From: Elephas maximus indicus
Lineage: Eukaryota; Chordata; Mammalia; Proboscidea; Elephantidae
Length of the DNA: 64,000 nt
Assembly (NCBI RefSeq): GCF_024166365.1
Contig: NC_064827.1
Coordinates: forward strand, 47,954,635-48,018,634
Direction: 5' to 3'
Positions 54,426 through 64,000 of this stretch are shown piece by piece. The position numbers and the translations under genes are program-made. The notes beneath the pieces were generated by a model. That model saw nothing but the letters and a program-made list of their open reading frames with translations. It was not told the origin of the DNA and made no database searches. Each line of letters starts with the position of its first letter. Position 1 is the first letter of the stretch.

Positions 54426-56639
54426 GGAAGTAGTACAAGAATCCCCATTTTATAAAGGTAGAAGCTGGGGTCAGAGAGGTTGACAATCGTGCACTGAGGG
54501 TGATAGAGCCAGTCCACAGCAGAGCCAGGAGAACTGGGGATGCTTCCTCTCACTGCCTGGTCTGCTTCTTGGTAGGTATCATCAGCATCATGTAGGTCTT
54601 TCATGGAGGACCTACTATGTGCCTGGCTGCACTGTGGTGCAGGTGGTGACAGAGATGAGCTAGTCACAGTCCCTATCCTACAGGAGTCTCTTGTCTCATG
54701 GAGGAGGCAGGATATAATATACTCAAGACTCAGAGAGAGGGGCAAAGAGCCTGGAAGGTCAGTCAGAGAAGGCTTCCTGGAGGAAGAGGCTTTTGAATTG
54801 AGCCTTAAAGAGAGGGAGATTTTGACCAGGCCAGGGTGGAGGAGAGGCATTTCAAGTCAGGAAGGCAGACAGGGCTCTACTCCTGGAGATTCACCAGTAG
54901 GTTTTAAGTAGGAGGATCCTGAAGCAGCCAGCAAGGAAGGTAGACTGAGGATCCATGGGAAAGGAGGCCAGCCAGGCAAGAGGGGTGAGGCTGTGAGCAT
55001 GGAGGCTGCTCACCTGCACAGGGCTCATGCTAGACTCAATGGAGAAATGAACAAATGGACAGATGAGCCATGTCCCACCTGGAGGAGGTGAGACGTGGGG
55101 CTGGGGGCTGCCCAAAGGAGACTGGGAGTTGAGCAAGGAAGCTTCCCCAATCCTGGGAATGTACACACTTCTAAAATGCACACCCTGTTTGTTCCGGTCA
55201 TTCATCACCCCTCTCCTTATGAGCACACAGATAAGCATGAGGACTTACCATAGCATCTAATGCCTAGGGCTAGAGGTTACCCTGCTTGGTTACCTCTAGT
55301 GACAGGGAGCTCATTTCCTTTCAAGGTGGTTTATTCCACTTTTAGATCTTGTCGATTGGAGAAAACACTTCTTACTCTGAGCCCAGTGTGGCCCCTTCTG
55401 TCCCTCCACTCCCCTCTTCCAGTCCTAGTTCTGTTCTTTGGGGCCCCATAGACACATCTGCTCACACTGTCCCAGACCAGCACCTTGGATATTTCAAAGA
55501 AGAGGACCTATTCCTTGAGTGTGTTCTTTTCCAGGCTGAAAAGCCCACAGGACTAGAAGGGGCTTTGATGAAGGAGGTGGGACTTTATCTTCAGATGATG
55601 GGGATTCCTGGCAGGCACTTGAGCAGGGTTGTGACATGGTCAGAGACAGGCATAAGAAGGGTCAGCCTGGCCTGTAAGAGCAGAGCTCCGAAGTGCCTGT
55701 ACCCCTCTCCCAGTCACCTGAAGGGCATGGTGTTCCTCCAGCTCCTCAGGCTCACAGCCCCTTTCTGGGCTGGCCTGGTCCTCTCCCATCCCAAGGGGTG
55801 TTGCCTTGTTCCTCCTCACACTCCACACCTTGCAGCAAAGTCCACCCTCCTTACCCCTTAACCCTGGAGATGGCTCTGCTGCAGGTGGGGGGTGGTGCCC
55901 GGTATTAGGAACCCCCTCCCGGCACATCCCCAAGGCACAGGGCAGCCTCTCCCCAGACCTTCCCATGGTGCCTTTGTTTCCTGAGAACAGTCCTCGGTTG
56001 CCAAGGCTGTGGGCGCAGGTTGTAAAACTCGCTTTCCAGCCTACCTCCAAGGTCTCCCTGGGTGATAATGTGCAGACCATAAAATGCAAGAGGGAGGGAC
56101 TCTGACTGTAGCCAGGCCACCTGACACCACCAGGCAGCCTGGCCCCTCTGAGAACAACTTCCGGGATGCTGGGGTCAAGGCCGGGCACCTTCCACCCCTG
56201 ACATTCCTTTAAACATTTATTAAATAATTAGCTAGACTGTCCCCTCTTTCGTTCACACTTGACTCATTTACTGAATACCTCTCTGGGTCTGGCATGGGGT
56301 GTAATCCTCGGTAGCCAAGGAGCCGCTGTGCATCAGAGCCAAACCCCAGGAGCAGTGGGTCAGTTAAAGCACAGAGTTAAATGAGAATGAGCCACGAAGG
56401 CCACACCCAGATCTGGCTTTCCACTCAGGTCCTCACCCTTCCTGCTCAGGGTCCTTCAGGGAGTCATCTCAGTGAGCCTCAGTGTCCTCATTTGACAATG
56501 GGGCAGCGTCTGTAAGGCAGCAGAGTAAGCACTCCATCCCTGGTTAAGATGTGACAAAGGGCTCCACAGTTCTGTCCAGCACCTGTGTCCCTTTCCCTCT
56601 TTCGGGCTCACGTTCCGCCTCAGGAACACTGGACAAGGT

Positions 56640-57060
56640 TATGTAAGAGACATATCAACCAAGTGCAAAGTGGTCCAGACCTCATCTGGAGACTGATTCA
56701 AACATACCAATCACAAAAGGCATTCTGAGGTGGTTGGGGCCATTTTAACTAGAACTGGGAATTAGATGGTACAAGGAGCCATCAATGTTAACGTTGTGAT
56801 CATGACACTGTAGTTATGCCAGAAGATGTTCCTATTTTTTAGGGTTGCGTACTGATGTTTGTGGGTGCCAGCTGACAAAGTGTCCAGGGTTTGTTTTGAA
56901 AAACTTCAGGAAAAAAAGGAGGATAGATGAAGTATGAGTGGTAAACTCCTGATAATTAAAGAACTTGAGTGTTCGGTGTGTAAGAGTTCATTATATTGTT
57001 TTCATCTACTTGTATGTTTAAATTTTTTTATAAGTAAAAAAATGAATTAGACGATAGTCT
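56640..57060 (+). repeat. Old L1-type 3'-end remnant (tentative)
   Basis: 'ggtacaaggagccatcaatg', 'cctattttttagggttgcgt' and the A/T-rich end ('aaatttttttataagtaaaa') resemble the 3' end of ancient L1. Confidence 0.4.
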
Positions 57061-57144
57061 TGCTACTCAAAGCGTAGTTTGTAGGCCAGCAGCATCAGCA
57101 TCACCTGGGAGGGAGTAGGGTTGCAAGACTGAGTGAATACAATT

Positions 57145-57182
57145 ACAGGATGTCCAGTTAAATTTGAATCTCAGATAAACAA
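57145..57182 (+). repeat. Left arm of a split near-palindromic element
   Basis: These 38 bases are the inverted complement of 61001-61038, with 35 of 38 matching. The arms look like the two halves of an old mammalian palindromic DNA-transposon-like repeat, now separated by nested retroelements. Confidence 0.7.
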
Positions 57183-57231
57183 GGAAATTTTTTTTTTAGC
57201 ATAAGTATGTCCTATGCAATATTTTATTTAT

Positions 57232-57627
57232 TGTTATGGATTGAATTGTGTACCCCCTGAAATATGCGTTGGAATCCTAGCCCCTATACCTGTGATATAA
57301 TCCTGTTTGGAAATAGGGTTTTCTTTGTTATTTAATTAGATCATACCTGAGCTAGGTGGGTTCTAAATCTAATCACTTCTGAGTTATAAAAAGAGCAGTT
57401 ATATAAAAACATACATGATTCAAGTAAGGGGGAAGACAGACCCATGTGAAGATCATCTACAAGTCAAGGAATCAAGGAAACGCTGAGGCTACAGATAAGG
57501 AAGGTACCACACAGTCTAGACCTTGATTTCAACTTTTAGCCTCCAGAACTGTGATAAAATAAATTCTGTTCTTTAAAGCCACCCACTTGTGGTATTTCTG
57601 TTACAGTAGCACTAGGTAACTAGGCCA
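57232..57627 (+). mobile_element. Solo LTR, MaLR-type, inside the split palindrome
   Basis: It begins tgttatggattgaattgtgt and ends ggtaactaggcca (TG...CA). The flanks tttat (57227-57231) and cttat (57628-57632) suggest a decayed 5-bp duplication. It shares its 5' part and the 'cacccacttgtggtatttct' end with the copy at 38010. Confidence 0.75.
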
Positions 57628-57629
57628 CT

Positions 57630-58475
57630 TATATTTAAAAATTATTTGGCAATTTCCTATAAAATAAACATGCAACTACCATCCAACCCAGCAACTGAAC
57701 TCTTGGGCATTTATCCCAGAGAAATGAAGACTCATGTTCATACAAAGACTTGTACATGGGTTTTTATAGCCAAAAGACTAGGAACAACCCAGATGTCCTT
57801 CAGCAAGTGAATGGTTAAATTCTGGTGCAACCACACCATGGACTACTACTCAGCAATAAAAAGGAATGACTTATTGATAAACACAACAACCCGTATGAAT
57901 CTCCAGAGAATCATGCTGAATGAAAAACAAAAGATTACAGGCTGTATGATTACACTTATATAACATTCTTAAAATAGAAAAAGGATAGAAATGGAGAACA
58001 GATTAGTGATTGTGAGCGATCAGGAGGGAGTGGGGTGAAGGGAGGTGAGTGGTTACAAAAGAGCAACATGATGGATCCTTGTGGTGATGAAAATGTTCTG
58101 TATCTTGACTGTATCAATATCAATATCCTGGTAGTGACATTATACTATAGTTTTGCAAGATGTTATCACTGTGGGTATCCCTAGGTGGTGAAAATGGTTA
58201 CCACAGTCGGCTACTAGCCAAAAGGTTGGAAATTCAAGTCCACCCAGAAATGTCTTGGAAGAAAGGCTTGGTGATCTACTTCTGGAAAAATCAGTCATTG
58301 ACATCCCTTACGAAACACAGTTCTACTCTGACACACATGGGGTCACCAAGAGTAAGAGCTGATTCAACAGCAATTGGTTTTAGTATTGGGGGAGGCTGGG
58401 TAAAAGGTACAAGGGATTTCTCTGTATTATTTCCTAAAACTGCATTTGCTCACAATTCCTAATCTCAGGACCTAC
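57630..58475 (+). mobile_element. L1 3' end interrupted by a SINE
   Basis: 57640-58176 carries the ORF2 end and 3' UTR ('agcaactgaactcttgggca', 'gactactactcagcaataaa'). 58388-58470 resumes ('ttgggggaggctgggtaaaa'). The SINE sits at 58178-58386. Confidence 0.7.
58178..58386 (+). mobile_element. AfroSINE variant, plus orientation, inside L1
   Basis: 'atccctaggtggtgaaaatg', 'ggctactagccaaaaggttg' and 'cacatggggtcaccaagagt'. Variant subtype. Confidence 0.8.
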
Positions 58476-58479
58476 TTAT

Positions 58480-60925
58480 ACGGCCACAGTAGTCAAAACG
58501 GCCTGGTACTGGTACAACGACAGACAGGTAAACCAGCGGAACAGAATTGAGAGCTCATAAGTAAATCACTTATGGACAGCTGATCTTGAAAGTGTCGATG
58601 TTCATTAAATGAGGAAGAGAAAGTCTCTTTAACAAATGGTGTTGGCAAAAATGGATATCCATTTGCAGAAAAATGAAACAAGATCCATACCTCACACCAC
58701 ACACAAAATTAACTCCAAATGGATCAAAGACCTAAACATAAAATGGAAAACCATAAAGATCATTGAAGAAAAAACAGAGACAATGCTAGGGGCCCTAATA
58801 TATTGCATAAATAGAATACCAAACATAACTAAAAATGTACAAACAGCAAAAGATAAACTAGATAACTGGGATACCCTAAAAATTAAACACGTATGCTCAT
58901 CAAAAGTCTTCACCAAAAGAATGAAAAGAGAACCTACAGACTGGGGAAAAAAATTTTGGATGTGACATATCTGAGAAGGGTCTAATCTCTAAAATTTATA
59001 GGAAAATTCAGCAGCTCAACATCAGAAAGACAAACAACCCAATTAAAAAAATGGGCAAAGGACATGAACAGGCACTTCGTCAAAGAAGACATTCGGGTGG
59101 CTGAAAAACACATGAACAGTTGGTTGCGATCATTAGCCATTAGAGAGATACAAATCAAAACTACAATGAGATACCATCTCATCCCAGCAATAATGGCACT
59201 GATCAAAAAAAGAGAAAACAACAAATGCTGGTGAGGTTGTGGGGAGACTGGACCTCTTTATACACTGCTGGTGGAAATGTAAAATGGTACAACCACTATG
59301 GAAAACAGTATGGCACTTCCTTAAAAAGTTAGAGAGAAATACCATACGATTCAGCAATCCCACTCCTGGGTATATATCCTAGAGAAATAAGGGCTGTAAC
59401 AAGAATAGACACATGCACACCCATGTTCATTGCAGCATTATTCACAATAGGAAAAAGATGGAAACAACCTAAGTGCCCATCAATGGATAACTGGATAAAC
59501 AAACTGTGGTACATATACACAATGGAATACTGCGCAACAATAAAGAATAATGATGAATTTGTGTAACATCTCACAACATCGATGAATCTGGAGGACATTA
59601 TGCTGAGTGAAATAAATCAGTCCAAAAGGACAAATACTGTATGAGACCACTATTATAAATAATCAAGAAAAGGTTTATACCCAGAAAGAAACATTTTTTT
59701 GATGGTTATGAGGGGTGGGAGAGGAGGGAGGGAAAATCACTAACTAGAGAGTAGATACGTGTTAACTTTGGTGAAGGGAAAGGCAGTACACAATATGGGG
59801 GAAGTCAGTGCATCAAGATCAAGGCAAGGGAAGACATTGAGAGGTACGTAAGAATAAAAGAATAAAAGGCAACGACAGTAAATATTACAACATATACAAT
59901 CCTGCAACAATAGTAATAACAGTGATTTATGAGCGGATACACAGGTAGATATGTATGCTGAATAGGTAGGGGAAGGCATATGGGCATATGCCCATGTGCA
60001 TTTATAGGTTTGGCTGTGAACATTTCTACATACATATTTGTGTATGTGCTGCATGTATACTCATATATATAATAGAGCACACGAGGTACACAGTCACAGA
60101 AACACAGACATAACCAAACACCTTGTGGGGCTAAGTTACTGGGCTTGAAGGCTAAGGACGTGGTCTCAGGGCACATCTAGGTCAATTGGCATAACACAGT
60201 TAATAAAGACAACATTTTGCATCCTACTTTGGTGAGTATCATCTGAGGTCTTAAAAGCTTTCGAGTGGCCATCTAATACACAACTATTGGCCTCTCTCCG
60301 TTTGGAACAATGGAGAGTAAGAAAACCAAAGACTCAACGAAACAATTAGTCCAAAAGACTAACAGACCACAGGTACCACAGCCTCCACTAGTCTGAGACC
60401 AGAAGAACTAGATGGTGCCCGGCTACCACTGCACACTGCTCTGACCAGGATCACAATAAAAAGTCCTGGTTAAAGTGGGAAAAAAATTGTAGAACAAAAT
60501 TCAAATTCTTGAAAAGACCAGATTTACTGGTCGAAGAAAGCCTGGAGGAACCCCAAGACTATGGCCCTTAGACACCCTTCTACCTTGGAACCAAGGCATT
60601 CCAGATCACCTTTCAGCCAAATAATAGATAAAAAAAAAAAGATAGGCCTATAAAATAAACAATAACACCCACGAGGAAAGTGCTTTTTAGAACAATCATC
60701 TATATGAGATCAAAAGGGCAATATCTGTCCAAAAGCAAACATGAAAAGGCAGTAAAACCAGACCAATGGAAATGGGAACTCAGGGTAGTAATGGGGAGAG
60801 TGGTGACACATTGCGGGGACTGCAACCAATGTCCAGAACAATCTGTGTATAAACTATTGAATGGGAAACTAATTTGCTCTGTAAACCTTCACTTAAAGCA
60901 CAATTAAAAAACAAAAAGAAAGAAA
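58480..60925 (+). mobile_element. L1 LINE, 5'-truncated: ORF2 C-terminus and full 3' UTR
   Basis: The ORF2 end is readable in pieces ('[20 protein letters not shown]', 'DNWDTLKIKHVCSSKVFTKR' from 58636). Next come the usual ORF2 tail landmarks ('gaacaggcacttcgtcaaag', 'aggaaaaagatggaaacaac'), a stop, and about 1.3 kb of 3' UTR ending 'cttcacttaaagcacaatta'. It is the best-preserved LINE in the window, but stops and frameshifts make it inactive. Its 3' UTR matches the fragments at 20175 and 32560. Confidence 0.82.
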
Positions 60926-61000
60926 ATACTGCAGTTGAAGCTACAATTACCTCAAAATAAAATATTTAATTAAAAAGAAAAACTATGAAAAAATGATTTG

Positions 61001-61038
61001 TTGTTTATCTGAAATTCAAATTTAACTGGGCATCCTAT
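61001..61038 (+). repeat. Right arm of the split near-palindromic element
   Basis: Inverted complement of 57145-57182 (35 of 38 bases). It is preceded by an A/T-rich stretch and followed by 'ttttatctggtaaccctggg', typical of the outer end of this repeat. Confidence 0.7.
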
Positions 61039-61289
61039 ATTTTATCTGGTAACCCTGGGAGCTGGTTGGAAATGCAGAATCTCCACCCCACTTCAGGCCC
61101 ACAAAATCAGAATCTTCAACAAAGTCTGAGAAGCTCTGATAAGTGGCTTTGTGCTCCTGGGAGTGCCTGGATTCCTAGGAGTCTGTGATGGTAGCAATTA
61201 ACATGTGTCCTCGAGCTATTTCTGATACCTCACAAAGCCCAAAGGGAATCTCACATTTTACCAGAGGATTAGGCTGAGTTTTAACATCT

Positions 61290-61430
61290 CTAGGAGCCCT
61301 GGCTGCTAACCAAAAGATTGGCCGTTCGAATCCACCAGCTACTCCTTGGAAACCTAGGGAGTAGTTCTACTTTGTTCTATAGGGTCGCTATGAGTCGAAA
61401 TCAACTCGACGACAATGGGTTTGGGTTTAT
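61290..61430 (+). mobile_element. AfroSINE, plus orientation, head shortened
   Basis: 'aggagccctggctgctaacc' (part of the head is deleted), 'ggtcgctatgagtcgaaatc', 'aactcgacgacaatgggttt'. Confidence 0.88.
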
Positions 61431-61437
61431 GGATTTA

Positions 61438-61548
61438 GGAGCCCTGGTGGCACAGTGGTTAAGTGCTTGGTTGCTAACCAAAAGGTTGGTGGTTCCAGCA
61501 CGGGCTCTGCTGGAGAAAACATCTAGTGAGCTGCTCGTGTAAAGATTA
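61438..61548 (+). mobile_element. AfroSINE, plus orientation, 3'-truncated
   Basis: 'ggagccctggtggcacagtg' and 'ggttgctaaccaaaaggttg' are present, then the RTE-like tail is missing. An antisense SINE follows directly. Confidence 0.85.
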
Positions 61549-61549
61549 C

Positions 61550-61712
61550 CAAAAACCAAGCCTGTTGCCATCGAGTCAATCCCAACTCACAACGACCCTA
61601 TGGGACAGAGTAGAACTGCCCCATAGGGTTTCCAAGGATCACCTGGTAGATTTGAACTACCAACCTTTTGGTTAGCAGCCGAACTCTTAACCAGTTCGCC
61701 ACCAGGGCTCTA
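61550..61712 (-). mobile_element. AfroSINE, minus orientation
   Basis: 'gttgccatcgagtcaatccc', 'gaactgccccatagggtttc' and 'ccttttggttagcagccgaa' on the plus strand. Confidence 0.9.
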
Positions 61713-61719
61713 CATCAAA

Positions 61720-62820
61720 GTTGTCGTTGTTAGGTGCTGTAGAGTCAGTTCCAGCCCACAGTGACCCTATATACAACAGAATGAAACACTGCCCAGTCCT
61801 GTGCCATCCTCACAATCACTGTTATGCTTGAGCCCATTGCTGAAGCCACTGAGTCAATCCATTTCATTGAGATTCCTTATCTTTTCTGCTGATCCTCTAT
61901 TCCACCAAGCCTGGTGTCCTTCTCCAGGGACTGGTCCCTGCTGATAACATGCCCAAAGTATGTGAAATGAAGTCTCGCCATCCTAGCTTCTAATGAGCAT
62001 TCTGCCTGTACTTCTTTCAAGACAAGTTTGTTCTTCTGGCAGTCCATGGTATATTCAATATTCTTCGCCAACACTATAATTCAAAGGCATCAATCCTTCT
62101 TCGGTCTTCCTTATTCACTATCCAGCTTTCACATGCGTATGAGGTGATTGAAAACATCATGGCTTGGGTTAGGGGCGCCTGAGTCCTTAAAGTGACATCT
62201 TTGCTTTTTAACACTTTAAAGAGATCTTTTTTCTGGGTTTTGAAGCAGATCAGCCCAATGCAACACGTTGTTTGATTTCGTGACTGTTGCTTCCATGGGT
62301 GGTGACTGTGGATCCATGTAAAATGAAAACCTTGACAACTTGGATCTTTTCTCCATTTATCATGATGTTGCTTATTGCTCCAGTTGTGAGGATTTTTGTT
62401 TTCTTTATGTTGAAGTGTAATCCATACTGAAGGCTGTGGTCTTTGATCTTCATCAGTAAGTGTTTCAAATCCTCTTCACTTTCCGCAAGCAAGGTTGTGT
62501 CATCAGCATAAACAGGTCGTTAATGAGTCTTCCTCCAATCCTGATGCCACATTCTTCATGTAGTCCAGCTTCTCAGATTATTTGCTCAGCATACAGATTG
62601 AATAAGTATGGTGAAAGGACACAACCTTGATGCACATCTTTCCTGACTTTAAACCATGCAGTATCCCTTTGTTCTGCTTGAATGACTGCCTCTTGGTCTA
62701 TACAGGTTCCTTACGAGCACAATAAAGCGTTCTGGAATTTCCGTTCTTTGAAACGTTATCCATAATTTGAAATGTATTATTTACTACACCAAGTCAGACG
62801 CCTTTGTGTAGTAAATAATA
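61720..62820 (-). mobile_element. RTE-clade LINE 3' half, minus orientation
   Basis: The 3' end is at about 61725 ('gttgttaggtgctgtagagt'). Minus-strand pieces read '[20 protein letters not shown]' and 'YGLHFNIKKTKILTTGAISN', the RT thumb and C-terminal region. The homologous copy at 9675 covers the same part. The frames are broken. Confidence 0.85.
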
Positions 62821-62821
62821 C

Positions 62822-63090
62822 AGCTAAATCCTATTGGGCAGCTCTACTCTGTCATATGGAGCCCTGGTGGCACAGTGGTTAAGAGGTACTGTGTGCTATG
62901 GTTACTAACCAAAAAGGTCGGGAGTTCGAATCCACCAGTCGCTCCTTGGAAACTCCACGGGGCAGGCACTTCTACTCTGTCCTATAGGGTCGCCATGAGT
63001 CGGAATTGACTTGATGGCAACTTTTTTTTTTTTTACTCTGTCATAGGGTAGCTATGAGTAGAAATTGACTCGACGGCATGCAGCAACAAT
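62822..63090 (+). mobile_element. AfroSINE tail, split by a younger AfroSINE
   Basis: The tail pieces 62829-62856 ('ttgggcagctctactctgtc') and 63035-63085 ('gggtagctatgagtagaaat') join across the inserted SINE. The duplicated site is tactctgtcata. Confidence 0.8.
62857..63033 (+). mobile_element. AfroSINE with perfect 12-bp target-site duplication
   Basis: A complete plus-oriented SINE from 'tggagccctggtggcacagt' to a T-rich end. Flanked by tactctgtcata at 62845-62856 and 63034-63045. The intact duplication marks it as one of the younger insertions in the window. Confidence 0.92.
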
Positions 63091-63215
63091 GGAAACCCTG
63101 GTGGCGCAATGGTTAAGCGTTCAGTTGCTAAACGAAAGTTTGGCAGCTTGAACTCACCAGTGGCTCCTCGGGAGAAAGTTGTGGCAATCTGCTTCTATAA
63201 AGATTATACCCTTGT
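63091..63215 (+). mobile_element. AfroSINE, plus orientation, 3'-truncated
   Basis: 'ggaaaccctggtggcgcaat', 'gcttgaactcaccagtggct' and 'gagaaagttgtggcaatctg'. The sequence then changes to L2-like DNA. Confidence 0.83.
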
Positions 63216-63239
63216 TTCCAAGTCCCTCTGGGGAGTCCT

Positions 63240-63540
63240 GCCCCAGCAACAAGGCCATCACAATCCGGGCCCTGCCCCTTCTCTGAACTCACCTCCCACT
63301 ACTCTTGCCCATGCTGACAATGTGCCAGTTTGTTCTCAAATATACTAAACTCATTCCCACCTCAGGGCCTTGCACTTGCTTCCCCTTCTGCCTGAACACT
63401 CTGCCTCTAGAGCTTCAGATGTCTCTCTGCTCAAATGACACCTCCTCGGAAAGGTCTTCCCTGATCACCCTGTCTAAACTAGGTCCCCACTCTGGAATCA
63501 GGCCACACTCTATTACATTAAACTGATTTATTAATACCTG
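63240..63540 (+). repeat. L2 LINE 3' region
   Basis: 'caaatgacacctcctcggaa', 'aggtcttccctgatcaccct' and surrounding phrases are typical L2. 63540-63900 holds nothing recognised. Confidence 0.6.
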
Positions 63541-63924
63541 TTGTTAGTTGTTAGTACCTATTTAACTGAGCAGTTCATGTAGGATAGAAACTGTGACAGC
63601 TCTAAAAGAATTTGAGTAGTAAAAATCAGGAAAGCAAATTAATTAATTAAGAATGCAATTTGTTTGGTGGACATGATCTTTTAAAAGTACCCAGAGCTTG
63701 GGAGAAACAAACAGATAAATGGACTACCTCTAGGAGTCCTTCCAGCCCTGACCTTCAAGTCTTTCTATAAATTCCATTTCATACTTGGCCCCTCCAGCTT
63801 GAAAATTTTCATCTCTCCTTAGAGTACAACCTACATTTCTTATCTTACTCCTGATTTTAAAGAGATGCTTCTAACATGCCTCCTTTAAAATGATGTTTGC
63901 CATTCCCCTTGAGAACAGGAACAA

Positions 63925-64000
63925 GGCAAAAAAAAAAAAAAGGCAAGGACGCCCTTTATCACCACTTCTATCTAACATCGTGCTGGAAGTTCCAGCCAGA
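63925..64000 (+). mobile_element. L1 ORF2 fragment running off the window
   Basis: After a poly-A, 'ccctttatcaccacttctat' and 'acatcgtgctggaagttcca' match the L1 reverse-transcriptase region. It continues beyond 64000. Confidence 0.6.

Larger units (their letters stand above)
48957..64000 (-). other. CORO2A intron continuing past the window edge
   Basis: 15 kb upstream of the residue-68 exon. I found no exon encoding the coronin N-terminus, so this is inferred to be one intron. It holds a rearranged RTE copy, two SINE types, L1 remains, a split near-palindrome with nested insertions (57.1-61.05 kb) and a SINE/RTE cluster (61.2-63.2 kb). 52900-54200 and 54900-56200 have no repeat I can name with confidence. 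54590-54890 looks like an old L2-type remnant. Confidence 0.65.

Noticed and set aside
54995-55090. Possible minus-strand exon with donor CAG|gtgagc at about 55010
   Set aside because: The encoded peptide does not match the CORO2A N-terminus and the region looks like repeat-derived DNA; a donor-like motif alone is not enough.
55640-56188. 182-codon minus-strand frame in the CORO2A upstream intron
   Set aside because: No similarity to the coronin N-terminus and no suitable splice sites in phase; treated as chance.

Overview
This window is mammalian genomic DNA. The interspersed repeats point to an afrotherian, most likely an elephant or a close relative. Two repeat types support this: dozens of short tRNA-headed SINEs of the AfroSINE type (head 'ccctggtggcacagtggtt', tail 'ctatgagtcggaattgactc'), and several decayed RTE-clade (BovB-like) LINE copies whose 3' end has the same sequence as the SINE tail. 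The species call is an inference from repeat content only.

Two protein-coding genes can be read exon by exon, both on the minus strand and in tandem. TRIM14 lies at 3192-31440. It has six coding exons and encodes 445 residues: B-box 2, coiled coil and PRY-SPRY, with no RING. CORO2A (coronin 2A) lies upstream of it. Its last ten coding exons span 37073-48956 and encode 458 residues, from the first WD repeats to the C-terminal coiled coil. The exons for its first about 67 residues were not found and probably lie beyond 64000. This gene order agrees with the TRIM14-CORO2A neighbourhood of human 9q22.

Layout: 1-3191 is 3' flank or 3' UTR of TRIM14, with a minus-sense solo LTR. 3192-31440 is TRIM14, whose introns are filled with L1, RTE, AfroSINE, MaLR-type LTR, MIR and L2 remains. 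31.1-31.5 kb is the CpG-rich TRIM14 first exon and promoter. 31.8-33.9 kb is an intergenic strip made almost entirely of retroelement fragments. About 33.97-37.07 kb is the likely CORO2A 3' UTR, ending at a doubled AATAAA on the minus strand. 37.07-48.96 kb holds the CORO2A coding exons. 48.96-64.0 kb is CORO2A intron, with a long nested-retroelement block (57.1-61.05 kb) and a dense SINE and RTE block (61.2-63.2 kb).

No new molecular system was found. The points worth a second look are a GC-AG intron in TRIM14, an out-of-frame ATG four bases upstream of the TRIM14 start, a near-palindromic element split by almost 4 kb of later insertions, SINEs that share their 3' end with the local RTE LINE, and several insertions dated by nesting and target-site duplications. 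From general knowledge of the families, TRIM14 is an interferon-inducible adaptor in RIG-I/MAVS and cGAS signalling, and CORO2A is a WD-repeat actin-binding protein linked to the NCoR corepressor. Nothing in the sequence suggests a joint function beyond adjacency.
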